NCBI GenBank assembly: GCA_025642065.1
Contig: JAODUP010000044.1
Span: forward strand, 723,001-787,000
Direction: 5' to 3'
DNA: 64,000 bases
DNA from: Paralvinella palmiformis
Lineage: Eukaryota > Annelida > Polychaeta > Terebellida > Alvinellidae
The notes below the pieces were generated by a model. The model was not told the origin of the DNA. It saw only the letters and a list, made by a program, of their open reading frames with translations, and did not search any database. Numbering within the stretch: the first letter of the stretch is position 1; each line of letters opens with the position of its first letter. A program made the position numbers and the translations under genes. Positions 46,661 to 58,840 of this stretch are shown piece by piece.

Positions 46661-47488
46661 AATGGTATTACCACCATGGGGTCGTAAGGCAAGCAACTGA
46701 TCAAATTAATGAAAATAACAATTTAAACATGCACAATCCAAATCCCGATTTCTATGGTAAACACTGGAGTGACCGATAATATAAGGCGTCAAATTATCAG
46801 TTAGAAAGAAAATACAAGAAATACAAAATAACTAAATATAATCAACTAATATAAATTAAATCTATATTGCATAATATGCAAAATACAACAGTTTCACTTG
46901 TGTAACTGAACTAATAGCTGAACTACCCGAGAAATATTCCGTTGCCATTACATCGTGAGCCGGTCATACTTCTCGCCATAATCAATATTAATTTCAACCT
47001 TGTGCGACGTCTGTACTACACAAGCATACAGCAGGATGATAAAGTAGTAGACATATAGACTCCTTGTAGCCAGTGGTGACGTTTTGCAATGTTGCAATTT
47101 CGATAAGTGTATGTGCATATTATAAACTTATTAGTCTCTCACATATCTCATGTCGTGATTAAAAGATTAGACTCTTATCATTAAGGAGTATCAGAGCACA
47201 ATGGTAGACGAATGCATATTTCAAATAATGAAATAACTGAGTAAGTGTTATAATTAATTAAATTTCATGACCTACATTATTAGCGATGTTGATTCAGTTT
47301 GAATATTTTCCCAACTGGCGATTCAACAATATACTTAAATAACAACTAGAGGTTCGTTTTATCAGTACAAGATCATTTTAGAAGGTATCGATATAAAGAC
47401 ACTGAAAGTTAACTATCTGCAACAATACTAAGAATTAATATTGTTTTAACAAGTTTACTATATCAAATACTCACTATTGTAACGCCGT
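46661..47488. other. No gene seen
   Basis: AT-rich sequence to the right of the LINE's 5' side; no domain recognised. Confidence 0.5.
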
Positions 47489-47551
47489 AATATTACTACT
47501 ACTACTACTACTGCTACTACTACTACAACTACTACTACTAATAATAATAAT
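47489..47551. repeat. (ACT)n(AAT)n microsatellite
   Basis: Trinucleotide run with a few interruptions. Confidence 0.95.
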
Positions 47552-47775
47552 CGAAGTGGCAGCTATTTTACGTGAACGGCAACTTCAAATGAGGGCTACA
47601 CATATGGTAGTAATGTTCTGCTTCAGCACCTATACAGTCACATATCTGGTATCCAGGTCATAATCTATGTATAAGAAGAATATGTTTTATGGATGTGTTA
47701 TATCAAATATCAAAATATTTGAAAACAAAACTTTTTTACAATAAACAGAGATTTTGTATCATTGATAATTTTCAT

Positions 47776-47776
<1 letters not shown>

Positions 47777-47850
<74 letters not shown>
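47777..47850. repeat. (TA)n microsatellite
   Basis: TA tract with one TTA interruption. Confidence 0.95.
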
Positions 47851-47851
<1 letters not shown>

Positions 47852-48458
47852 TTTTACATATTCTGAAAAGGCGGTAGTCACAACATAGACCATTGCTCAA
47901 TCCGGAACTAAATATCAAAGAGGAATACATGAAAGGTATTTGTCATATTTCAAACCCTTACCTTTAAAATACAACCCATATGTGGACAGAAATCCTAAAA
48001 GTGTCTTTCACAACATGTCTAAATGTCAAACCATCTTATAAATGTGGAACCAAAAGGGACGGTCGAAGACTCTCTCTAAGTTTATCTACACCAAGTAATC
48101 ACACACACAATAATATAGCTAACAGTAAGCTTTCTTCTATTGAACAAAGAAACAATTGTTCACTTCAGCAGACGGCACATTTGTTGGGACTTTCCTTTGC
48201 CAAAAGATTATATTCAGAGCTAAGTTCTCCAGCAGAAGGTGAAAACTTAATCGACTATTGATAACTGTCTTCCTATTAATGATTACGGACTGGCGACATA
48301 CTATACACTTGTTGGTGTTTTCGTGCTGCAACCAAAGACTATTTATAACAAGACGTGTGACTTCGCGTTTTAACATGAGACGCCATTTTGAATTCATGGA
48401 GCGCCAGGACCCTAGCGACCGGAGGTTAGATTGTCACGGACAGCTCCCTTCGTTAACA

Positions 48459-48560
48459 TGACGCCTAACGGCACTGGTTCATTCTGCGCCGCTTTCGGCT
48501 GCAGTAACAGAAAAAAGTATGCACAAATAAAGACATCCCCGAAAGGAAATGAAAGCAAGT
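48459..48560 (+). pseudogene. THAP-domain N-terminal fragment 2
   Basis: ATG at 48458 opens MTPNGTGSFCAAFGCSNRKK, with CxxxxC..NRK as in the start of THAP fingers. It runs into stops within about 40 codons without HSFP or C..HF. The 100 bases before it include GACGCCATTTTGAATTCATG, similar to the start region of other THAP pieces. Confidence 0.45.
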
Positions 48561-50070
48561 GTAAAAATTTGATATGATCTGGCTTTTTAAAATAAAGGAT
48601 ATTTAAAAAATAAGCATAACAATTTTTAGACACGCCCCTACTTGACATGACCCAAGCAGTAGGCCCAAGTAGCTTCTATATAGATCTATATTTGTTTCAG
48701 ACAAAATCTGATTAAATTTATTGAACAATATCAACCTATTAATCACAAAATGGGTATGTAAGATATACATAAGCTTACAGTTACATGTACTGGAGCCACT
48801 GAAGATGTTATGGGCGGGAGGTATATTTTACTTTATTATTGTTAATAATATAATTGGACTTCTAAAATTACATTACTATAATCAGATAATTTTTCCCTAA
48901 TTACAATAATTATAAGTAGCTGAGTATTTACATGATCACCTGCATCCATATTTATTTTTAAACGTAAGCAATTGGTATATATGGACTTCTATTTATAATT
49001 TAAATGTTATGAAATTAATTATTAAATACCTCAAGTAGTAAAACATGGGTTAGTAATTTTTGTTGTTCAGATATATGATGAGGAAAGATTTAAATTACTT
49101 GAATACTTATTGTAGAATGTATGATATACGGAATTCCTGAATCAGACAAGAAATAAACTTATCTAGAATGCTATTCCAACTAGTTTTGATCCCACCTCAT
49201 GCATCCACTGAAATCAAAGAGGAAGGTATTAACAGATAGGAGCCCTATACACGATACAGGGCGAGCTGTGATGGTAATTAATATTTATAAATATTAATGG
49301 TGAAAATTGGTATTATAAAGAAACAAGGCATCAAACCCATGAAATTTTGTCAGCCCATTTCATATCTTAATACAAAAAAGGATTACCAGCACCTGGATTA
49401 GTACTTGAATGTTCAGCTCATGTGCTTTAATTGGTATGCTTTTATTCATAACTTAAATGCATATCAAATCAAATTCTTTAACCAACTTGAAAACAAGGAA
49501 AACATGTGTTTACACATTGTGTATGCACTTGGTTCAAGTCATTATTTTACAAGGTATTGTTCTGTTTCAGTCCTTGAAGTTCTATGATGATGAGATACCA
49601 TGTAAACAGGCCAATCTCTTGGTTACAGATTTACTGGTGTTATCTGTTACAGTAGTCAATGCATGTGTCTATTACATCTCTGAGTATATTCTGTCTAACT
49701 TTAAACAGTTCACTGATCTGGACTAAATGTCATATTTTTGTAGTAGTGGTTGTTTAGAGCTGGAAGCAATTTGGGTTATTCTGTCCATTTGATAACAAAT
49801 GACTGATTGTAACTATAGATGAACCCGTGGCACAAGAGATTTGATGCCGCTTATTGTATGAAAGTACTAATTTCTCTATCTGTAACATGTTAACGCAAAC
49901 ATAAACATTGTTAATATTCCATGTATATTCTTTGTTCTCAGCTGGGCAGGCCTTTATTGCATGGTCTATATTATTGAGGTGTAGACTTTAAATGAACTTA
50001 TATTTTTTATAGTTAATATATGATAAACGGACATGATGAATATATGGTGAATTGTGTTATGGTTGCGTTA
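48561..50070. other. No recognised gene; two overlapping open frames at 49405-49726
   Basis: Frames of 60 and 89 codons (LVTDLLVLSVTVVNACVYYI is the most protein-like part) have no motif I recognise. Given the THAP and P2X7-C-like pieces on both sides, they may be parts of a decayed element. Confidence 0.35.
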
Positions 50071-50076
50071 TAATAG

Positions 50077-50077
<1 letters not shown>

Positions 50078-50146
<69 letters not shown>
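50078..50146. repeat. (TA)n microsatellite
   Basis: Interrupted TA tract. Confidence 0.95.
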
Positions 50147-50151
<5 letters not shown>

Positions 50152-50497
50152 TATATCCAAATAAATAAATAATAAATTTATGGACTATGATAAACTGACA
50201 TGATGAAAGTATGTTTGTATGCATTTACCTCATATATACCTAATTGTTTTCATTCACAAATATTATAAATGGTGTCAAAATGTGAAACCGATCACCCACA
50301 AAATAAATAATAAAGTTCAAAATGCTGATTAATCGACTATTAAAGACCTGTGCACGCCGCCATTTTGAAGCTAGACAAAGACCGGAAGCTCCTGAATGGT
50401 GACCAACAGTCTGCATAACCCATTTAAGAGCATGTAAACAAGTGTTAGCCAAGAATAATTCCAGAACAAAACCTAGTAATATCGCTAAATTTACACC

Positions 50498-51745
50498 ATG
50501 ACTGATATTCAGCCAAATCAGTTTGAGCCAGAAGAACCATTACAAGATGAAGATTATTCCGATTGTTTCGCCGAAAGCTGAATCACCGAAGAAAAGGCGA
50601 GGAAAACCGGGAACACTAACTGGTGTCAGACCATGAGTAGATCTAGATAAGTTACAGTTAAACATTGAAATCTGCTCAGATACAGTTACGTATCTAGATG
50701 CATGATTTATGAATGTATCTAGATAAGTTACAGTTACATATCGAGATACATTTGCAGTTATATTTTCTTTGTGGTGTATGTTGTAATTGAGTATATTTTT
50801 TGTGTGTGCAAGAACATGACAAGACCAGCTAATATTTTTCAGGCTTATTCATTTTCATTTATAACATTTATATGGTCATATTGATTGACATACTACCAAC
50901 TTTAATATAAACATGCTAGTTTAGCTGTTGTTGATGAAAGGATAAGGCATTAGTACCCTCTGCAATGCATTGCTGACCAAAGTAATCTGATATTTCACTG
51001 TCTGCTGCTGAAGTTGCTGTGGGAACCCTGTGATTCCCCATAAAGAAGAACACATTGGAACGCTTTCTGGGGGTTCTAGAATATCCTCTCAGGCTTAGGC
51101 TTCAGTTGGTTGTTGTATACGCACAGCCTCTGTTATGAGGGATATTAGTGCCATGATAAGATACAATCAAGGTTTATAAATGATTTGGCCAGAACACATC
51201 AAACAAAACCTATTTATGTTTCTATTAGAATTAGTGTCAAGACCTGATCTGCCTGATGGCTTTCATCATTAGCATAATTTATTCATGTGGATCATATTTC
51301 CCAGTTCACGATTGCAATCTAAAACATGAAAGATACAATCAGCTTTCCTAATAATTTATATATAAGGCCACTCAATTAATTATCAGGGTGTATGGTAAAA
51401 TTATACAGTATTAATGGCAATCGTTATTAGTTTTAAAATAAGCAATTACATATATGAGTATTTAAAATAATCATGTATGTAAAATTTATCTGAAATGTAT
51501 CTGAAATTCAGATACTTTTGTAATGTATCTATCGATAAGTTAAAGTTACATTTGAAAAATTGACAAAAGTATCTAGATACATGACAGTTTCATTGAAAAG
51601 AGTATCTAGTTACAAAATGTAACCGCCCCAAGTCTGGTGTCTATGTGAACTCTGTGCACTTATAGCCCAGGTGACGACAGAGCATTTGACTTTTCTCCTT
51701 CCTGAATCTGGAATCCGGTGCAACCGTAATGTCAGCCTTTCAGTA
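50498..51745 (+). pseudogene. P2X7 C-terminal-domain-like fragment, split by a MITE
   Basis: ATG at 50498 begins MTDIQPNQFEPEEPLQDEDY, then a stop, EEKARKTGNTNWC, the MITE (50628-51633), and on the far side WCLCELCALIAQ. Removing the inserted element and one target copy puts NT.WC.C..C together, the signature at the start of the cysteine-rich domain related to the P2X7 receptor C-terminus. In invertebrates this domain occurs in many short stand-alone proteins. One stop before the motif and several after make it a relic. Confidence 0.5.
50628..51633. mobile_element. MITE with 8-bp target duplication (hAT-like)
   Basis: CTGGTGTC occurs on both sides (50620-50627 and 51634-51641). Both ends carry reiterated TATCTAGATAAGTTACAGTTAC-type words in opposite orientation (50640-50760 and 51520-51620); the right end reads, reverse complemented, ACTTGGGGCGGTTACA. 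The left terminal repeat is poor. No coding sequence was found. The 8-bp duplication suggests hAT. Confidence 0.7.
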
Positions 51746-53925
51746 ATTTGGATTATTTCATTATATCTACGATATCAAGTATAATGCGTGATTTTTATTG
51801 TGAAATTAGTTTTTACTGTTATAAACATTACATATTTAAGTAATATTATCTGAGGGTGAATTGATTGTCCCTTTAAAGTAGTTTCTAGAAAACCTTATTT
51901 ATGAAAATTACATAATTTGAAAGAGTATATACAAGAATTTGTGTTTTCTCCCATATTTTTGAATAGGTCAGATTAAGTAAGCACTTAACAGACAAACCCA
52001 TACATCTGCCAGATAGTCAGCCACCTTCCAGGGAATCAATATTTCAACGCCAGTCACGCATAAGGTGTCAATAGAAAAATGAACGATCTTTGTTTCGCAA
52101 AAGTAGTATTTAGCTTATATTATTTAGGTCCATCAATTGGCTTAACGTTAATCTACTGAATTATCTGTTTCACCGATATAATGATATCCTATTGTTTCGA
52201 CAAACTTAACAGTGAACTCAGTGTGTCGGAAAAGTCTAGTAATTTCATTTGTATATTTCCTTGCAAAATACATCGAAAACCGTTAACTGACGGCATGTCA
52301 CAGAAAGACAACGAAAGAAGAACATTTGAATAGTTATTTTGAAGAATAAAAACCCATATTAATAAACCTTGCAAAATATATCTTTATAGAGAGAGTAATC
52401 GACATAATTCAGCAATGTGCTACTCTACGGCTACTTTTGTGCATTACGGTAAACTTGCTAAGGTAATGGAATGAAGTGAAAGAAGAAACACCCTTCAGAC
52501 GTTGTCCATACGATGTTTGAACCGATTTGTTAAAGAAATGTTGCCAATGGCGTTGCCAATACATCATTTCCGATGAGCCGATTTATAAGAAACAATGGAT
52601 TTCGATCATTGCTCAGGCAAGGATCTCCACAAATACGATATTATTTTTCCTACTATCAGCAATATTAATAATAAGTGATAAATAAGTGACACATGTATTG
52701 TACTATCACTTGTGAATCGAATTACGGTTCAGATGTAGTGAAATACTAAATTAACTATTACACAAATCAACATTTTATAACACCACTATATCAAATATAT
52801 GAATGTGATCCCGATATATATAGCCCCAATGAAGACTAATCGCCACACATGTTAATCATTTTCATTCGATTAGTTATCTGTTTCATATTTGTTTAAAATT
52901 AATCGAACTTTCATAGACTATCATAGTGCAATAGTACTGTACAACATACTGCTTAAAATACGATGACAATAATTATTTTCCATGAAAATTGGGTTCAAAT
53001 ATAATGCTTTCTATACACGTTTTCTTTGACACGAGCAATCTAAGTGCTTTGTGCTGTAAACAATGCCTATGGCTTTCGATCAATCAGCCTGTAAAACAAT
53101 AAGTGACTGTATTAGTGTGTACGGTGGCCACCAGGCTTCGAATGTTAAAAAACAACATTTAGGATTTTATCCATGTTTTCAACGTTATATTCTTGCAATA
53201 TTTATGCATATAAGTCTTGAATAATAACACTTATTGATGGAGAAGATATTCACTTACCAAAAACAGCATCACAATGCAAATCCAATATGATATTCCTTTG
53301 AGTGAGATAATGCCATAAAAACACGGGCATATTCAGCGCTCTCCTCACTGTAAACTATGGAGATTTTCAGTGCAGTATTTTTCTAACAGGAATTTTCTTC
53401 GCTTGAAATGATGTTTCAGGCCATGGATACGACCAATCCAGAGATAGAATTGATTAACGAATAATAGTATTATCCTTTAAGATATTCATATACTATATAT
53501 TGACATTTAAGAGATTCGTGTGGTGCTGATAAAATTACCAGTAGATTAACCGGACGAAGTCTGTTTTCGACAGGAAGTAGAAGAGGTTAAAATAAATGAT
53601 ACAACGATGATGGAGACGATGATTTGATATCCTGCTGCTAAACACCATTGTCACCTAGTCGTCAAAAAGTAATATTTTTATATCTGGATCTGAACAGTTC
53701 TTAGCAAAATAAACACAGACTAAATAGCCTGCAACGCGACAGTTATAGTGGTAATCAATTGCTGATTGCGAAATAAACATGTCATAAAACCCTATAAGCT
53801 TCAGATTTCATCCCACTGCTTGATGAACCTGAGGTTGGTTTCTACGGGATTCTGTGTTTTTTTGTTTTCAAAAGCTGGTCACGAAGTCTTAATTGGGTCA
53901 CAAAACAACGCAGAAGGTGGAATAG
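51746..53925. other. No gene seen
   Basis: A badly degraded minus-strand SINE of family 2 is suggested at 52430-52510 (GCTACTTTTGTGCA, then GAAACACCCTTCAGAC). Otherwise nothing recognised. Confidence 0.45.
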
Positions 53926-53929
53926 CATT

Positions 53930-54120
53930 TAGGCAGAGAAAGAGCAAAAACCTTTCCATAGATTAATCACTTGGCTCACCACACTGCGGGTAGTTGGCTG
54001 TCTTAAAAGGCACGTCCCATCTCGTTGACATTTAATGGGCCGTTGGATATTCTCTGAGGATGTAAGCCACTCTCTAGTTCGTTCCGTGCTCGGTTCCACG
54101 TTGGAAATAAGTGTTTACGT
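53930..54120 (+). mobile_element. Old copy of tRNA-derived SINE family 1
   Basis: AACCTTTCCATAGATTAATC, TTGGCTCACCACACTGCGGG, TGGGCCGTTGG and CTCTGAGGATGTAAGCCACT align with the middle of the copies at 10715 and 56296. The tRNA-like head is lost. Confidence 0.6.
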
Positions 54121-54659
54121 TTTCGTGTGTTGTCATTTTATCGTTATCATTGATTGTGAAATCAAACAAATCAAATTCAATAATCACTCTACGTAGGTAG
54201 TAATCGAGAGGAAAACAATAAATGTAATACTATGATGCCAACAAAACAACAACAATAAGAACAATATAAACAACAATAACAACACTGTATTCCATAATTA
54301 AACATATTAAAATACTCACCAATTTATTAGAATGCTGTTAATTTATTAAAAAGGTTTTTTCCCCATCAAGCCATTTGATAGATATTTTTTAAACTTTGAA
54401 TGATTGGATGTTTCATAGATACACCCGATTTATTGACGACAGTATATTTCACTTCCTATGTGGAGTATATGACCGTCAAACATTATACTAAGAAATTCAA
54501 ACAGTAAATATCGCACTGCTTCAGCTTGCGTATATAACAAAATGCAGACTGCGTTATGGTTATTTACTGTCAAGTTTGCTTCGTTGGGCAACTATTGACT
54601 TTCATCTAAGTCATCTGTAATAAGAACATTTCTATAACAATTTGATGTGACGTTTTTAG

Positions 54660-54813
54660 GCCAATTATCATCCTTAATGGCAGTTACTCGGATGAGAACT
54701 GTCGTGATCTGTCACAATTGATCGAAGACGTGAGCGTTAGCCCCATGGACGTGAAACGGCGTAATGATATCGACCCGAACGTTGCACACGACACCAAGAA
54801 CGAATACTACTAG
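54660..54813 (+). CDS. Possible orphan terminal exon, 50 codons
   Basis: After an acceptor-like CGTTTTTAG the frame reads ILNGSYSDENCRDLSQLIED, then VSVSPMDVKRRNDIDPN and ends NEYY before TAG. The composition is protein-like (acidic/basic balance, no low complexity), and the frame continues 30 more codons past the TAG (LGVSEEIISDLGTLVDWYTL). I do not recognise it, and no partner exon was found. It could be the last exon of an unseen gene or a retained fragment. Confidence 0.3.
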
Positions 54814-54904
54814 CTCGGTGTATCTGAAGAAATAATTAGCGATCTAGGTACGTTGGTGGACTGGTACACGCTTAGTATAGAGATTGGCTATTACCAGTTA
54901 GGCA

Positions 54905-55920
54905 GCCGTTAAGTAATTCAGCTTAGTTATCTATTTCTGGGCACATTTATCCTTGACTTCCAACATTTTGTCAAGTGAAAATGTCCTTGACACGGTGAAC
55001 CATGGTTTGTGAGAAATGAATTCCGTCCTCAGAAGATCGCGTGCCGCAGTGTTTTGTTGGCTTTTTTGCCAGATATGAATTATGGAAATATTTTTGAAGC
55101 AATTGTAGATATAGAGTAATGACTTCCAATTGGCTGAAATGATGGCTGGCCAATTAGTCCATTCAATACATTTTGCGTTTTATTAATTGGAAACAATTTG
55201 AAGCCAATTCCCAAAATGGATTGTTTAGCTAAACTACGAGTCTATATTTAAATCATCCATAAAGTATGTCGTCTTAAAAAACACACAATAACAAAATACA
55301 TTACCGTTTATGGTAAACTCGTGTCTCCTTGACAAGGTGATTGAGTTGTTGGATTTATGTAATGATTTTACTTGCTGAAGAAGAAATAGCAAAACACCTC
55401 CAAGCATTAGACTGGCATTTAGACGACCTCAACAATTGTGTTTCAGGTGGCAAAATCAATGTGATTAACGTTCATTCTTCACCCTAGCGATAAATATGTA
55501 TCTCGCCGAGACAGAGTTTTACCACACACAAATTCAGTGGGTTCGATGTATGAACGGTTTATCATGTGGTCGAATGAAGTAAAGCAACTTTTCACGCTGA
55601 GATGTATACCAATGTCTACGTGACTGCATAACAAAGCTCCAAAACGTTTATCACTTTGGAGGTCACGGGGTTTCAGAGTAACAGTGCCAGATTAAAACAA
55701 AGAGAAACGTTCATGTATTCGTCAATTGAGTTGTCATAATAGTGAAGTGTGGCTTTGTAAAAGATTCTTTTGAAACCCTTGAAGAGACGAAATCTTAACT
55801 AAACCTGAACGATAACACAAAAAGGGTGTATCTTCGTTCCAGCAAGTCACACTTGGAATTGTATAGAAAAGAATACCAGGAATGTGCTGAATCTGATATC
55901 AGATAGAGAACCTGTGGATA
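54905..55920. other. No gene seen
   Basis: No domain, repeat family or convincing frame recognised. Confidence 0.5.
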
Positions 55921-56295
55921 AAACAGTAAATGTTGGTTATAAATAACTAGTTTATAACGAAATAGTAGCTTAATTCAAAGTGGTTAGCTGGTCCGACTAA
56001 GCATCCATTCCCTTATATTGTAAAGAAACTGGATATAATGAAATGTATACACCAAAAACTTGTGATAATTGCAATCGTAAATACAACTACCAATATGTAA
56101 ATGACAATCAAATTTAAAAGCATTGTTTTGACGACAGAAGTATGCAATTTAATTGTTACAATAGGGTTCGAGTAGATGATGAGTAGATATTGACACCTAT
56201 CACGTCTAAGGGTATTGTGGCGTATGATAAACTGGGAACTTTGCATTGGCTTGCCAACCTGTTCAAATAGAGACAATTTTCTATCAGTAATCGTC

Positions 56296-56690
56296 AGCTC
56301 CGGTGGCCTAGCGGTTAAGCACCCGGCACTTGGTGCCAACGGTCACAGGTTCGAACCCGGCAAGAGGTCGAAACTTTTACAGGGATTAATTTCTCGGCTC
56401 ACTACATCGTGGTGGCTGACCAGTTAAATGGCGCTGCCGTCTCCACTGAATTATTTAAAATAAAGGGGGACGTTAAAAACCCCTGAGGACGTAAAACACT
56501 CTGGCAGTGACCACCCTCAGGGTATTTCGGCTCCATCTTTCCGTACTGCTCCCCTGTGAGTGGTGGGGGAGAAGATTCTCAACCACTCCAACATAGAGGC
56601 TGTGCCGAATAAGCGACAGCATGGGCATTCAGTAATCAATAGGCGACAGCCAGGGGGTTTCTACCCCAAACTTAAACAAGAATAAGTACT
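56296..56690 (+). mobile_element. tRNA-derived SINE (family 1), nested
   Basis: Nearly complete: A box GGTGGCCTAGCGGTTAAGC, B box GGTTCGAACCC, and the same body as 10715-11080, ending in an extended CGACAGCCAGGGGG..CCCC tail with AACAAG. It interrupts the Tigger element between its left part and the transposase start. Confidence 0.9.
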
Positions 56691-56703
56691 CAAATATTGC
56701 AAT

Positions 56704-56825
56704 GGGTAGTAAACGTAAACTAGCAAGTGAAATATTAGACTGACATTGCTAAAGAATATGGTGTTCCGTGCGGCACTCTGTCAACATAGCTGAAGAACAA
56801 AGATCCTCGATAAATCAGGCAATAC
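56704..56825 (+). pseudogene. Tigger transposase N-terminal fragment
   Basis: ATGGGTAGTAAACG opens MGSKRKLASEILD, then a stop, DIAKEYGVPCGTLST, a stop, LKNKDP. This is the CENP-B-type helix-turn-helix pattern (dIA..fGVp.sTLST.lKNK) of pogo/Tigger transposases. The DDE catalytic part is absent. Confidence 0.8.
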
Positions 56826-57147
56826 ACGTAATAGAACAGGGTGATTTTCACCAATTATCGCTCATGGGTCGGTAACTGATATATGTTACATACATGGCAC
56901 CTAGATGTTAAAACTGGGATAACTTGAAGTACCATTATAACGTCATAACCAACCTTTACTGTACCAAAAGTCTCTAGTCGTGTTTATCGTGTTATCAATC
57001 AAGTAGAACAGTCAACACACCGGAATAATTCATGGGTCTTAACTTCGAAAAGATCAACTGTGAATATTCTCCCTGATGTATTTAGCCACGCTGAATTGCC
57101 ATCTCTACAAACACATAGTCATCGATCTTCTGTAATATCATATATTC

Positions 57148-57232
57148 ATAATGAATGAGTGAGTGAGTGAGTGAGTCAGTCAGTCAGTCATTCAGTCAGT
57201 CATTCAGTAAGTCAGTCAGTCTGTGAATCACC
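57148..57232. repeat. (GAGT)n / (CAGT)n tetranucleotide repeat
   Basis: GAGT units grade into CAGT and ATTCAGTC units. Confidence 0.9.
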
Positions 57233-57344
57233 AAGTCGTGTAGTCGGAAAGACAAATTACCTCTATCTGTTTTTGTCTTTGTCTCACCGTACAGTTGATA
57301 GAAAGAGAAGGTCAACGTGATCAATTCTAAAGAACTGGCTTCCC

Positions 57345-57530
57345 CTCGCTGCTGATGATGACTGATGTTTTACGGCCACCTTTTGTGCGCACGTTAGGCT
57401 AAATGGGCCGAGCGACCTCCAAAGGGGATGAAGCGAAGTCAAAGATGAAACACCCTTCAGATATGCCCACGCCGAGATTCGAACTCAAGTAATAGTGATC
57501 TGTAGTCCAACGCGCTACCAGCTATTACGG
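57345..57530 (-). mobile_element. tRNA-derived SINE (family 2)
   Basis: On the minus strand: GGTAGCGCGTTGGACTACAG head, GAGTTCGAATCTCG B box, TTTGGAGGTCGCTCGGCCCA core, TGCGCACAAAAGGTGGCCGT and a CATCATCAGC tail. Confidence 0.88.
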
Positions 57531-58552
57531 TCTGCTTCAGCGCAGATGTCAGTCTTTTAATAGCAATTAAGCTAAACAGTTTTAATAGTAGTCGTTTCGT
57601 GACGCCTGCCCGTTGTAAAAACTGATCTTTGAAGACAGTAACAATTGGGTTATATAGTTTATATAGTATTGCTTTGAAGAAAGATACAACAATTGAAAAA
57701 TAGCTATAAATAGGGCTGCTTAGATAAATAAGCTAAACATTCTCACTACTGTCGTGATTCGACTTGTGTGTGATTCGTATTTTGATTTTGCTTGGCGGCT
57801 TCGGGACTGGTGAGACATTACACATGTCTCAGCAAGAAAGGTCGCCACTTGAATTCACGGTTCGAGATTCTCTGTGCCTGTGCCTTATTATACACAGCTA
57901 AAAATCACACACACATACACACATATACATACATACACACACACACTACTGGTTTTCATGGCATCATATAACAATACTCTAGATCCAGTTACATAATAGC
58001 TGGAGCATAAAGCTCGCCACCGTCATACTTCGCTCGCCGTTTCTATTATAACAATTAAAACATTATTTTCCAATTATCCTTCTTTTGAACTCCGACGATA
58101 AGAAATTAAAAAAGTCATCGTTGATTGGTACCGACTCAAATGATGGAAAGAGGGTATTATATCACCTAGACAGTTTACCGTGAAACTGAATCTTCCTTAG
58201 GTAATTTCTATATTAAGACGGGAAATAACTCACTGTTTCATAAATCCTTCTGTAACAGTCGCATTTTCTCAGTGTAGCATCTGAATGATGTGAGCTAATT
58301 TAAACACGGTAGATTAATACATAGAAATGTCAACTACATAAATAATTTGATGATTAAACTTTAAAATCCTAATCCTACCTCGTGATAGTTATCACACAGT
58401 CAAAAGATGTGTCACGTTAACAATTGAATTAGCCCAGACCTAAAACAATGTTTTTATCATGAGTTACAAAGTAGGTGTGAAGGTCCTCGAAACCTATTTA
58501 CTGCTGCATGTGTTTCACCTCTAAGATTTAATTTCAAAACAAAATTCATATA
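57531..58552. other. No gene seen
   Basis: A CA-rich patch lies at 57906-57946; nothing else recognised. Confidence 0.5.
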
Positions 58553-58840
58553 TCATTTCAAGAAAAAATACAGTAAAATTAATTCAATAAAAATAGGCAA
58601 CAACGATTGTTTCTGGTGAATTTGATGTTCATTGCTTAATGATTCGGCTGGAATGTACCCACGGTCTACCAGAAAGGCAACATCATCGCAGCCATTAAGA
58701 AGAGTTCGGAAGATGGCTGCGTCCAGAATCATCGTTGACAAAACTATTTGAAGACAATTTTCAATGGGATTATTGTGGATGTTAGTTGACGAGATATAGT
58801 TACTTAACAAGCATAAAAGGATAAAGATGGTGATCGGCAT
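58553..58840 (-). CDS. Possible small secreted protein or signal-peptide exon
   Basis: From MPITIFILLCLLSNYISSTN the frame runs 95 codons to a stop at 58553. The first about 18 residues form a good signal peptide; after it come two Cys (NCLQIV, NGCDDV) and a hydrophobic C-terminal stretch (LLPIFIELILLYFFL). The C-terminal part may be intron read-through, for which a donor such as CTGGTAGAC is possible. Upstream in-frame codons extend to 58918. It lies 2 kb downstream of the EGF/discoidin gene on the same strand. The family is not recognised. Confidence 0.35.
   Translation of the reverse strand: MPITIFILLCLLSNYISSTNIHNNPIENCLQIVLSTMILDAAIFRTLLNGCDDVAFLVDRGYIPAESLSNEHQIHQKQSLLPIFIELILLYFFLK

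Larger units (their letters stand above)
55924..56961 (+). mobile_element. pogo/Tigger element containing a SINE
   Basis: Terminal inverted repeats CAGTAAATGTTGGTTATAA (left) and, reverse complemented, CAGTAAAGGTTGGTTATGA (right, ending at 56961) match at 17 of 19 bases. The right flank is TA, as in TA target duplications; the left flank is AA. Its subterminal sequence matches the MITE at 207-864. A transposase start and a full SINE lie inside. Confidence 0.85.
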
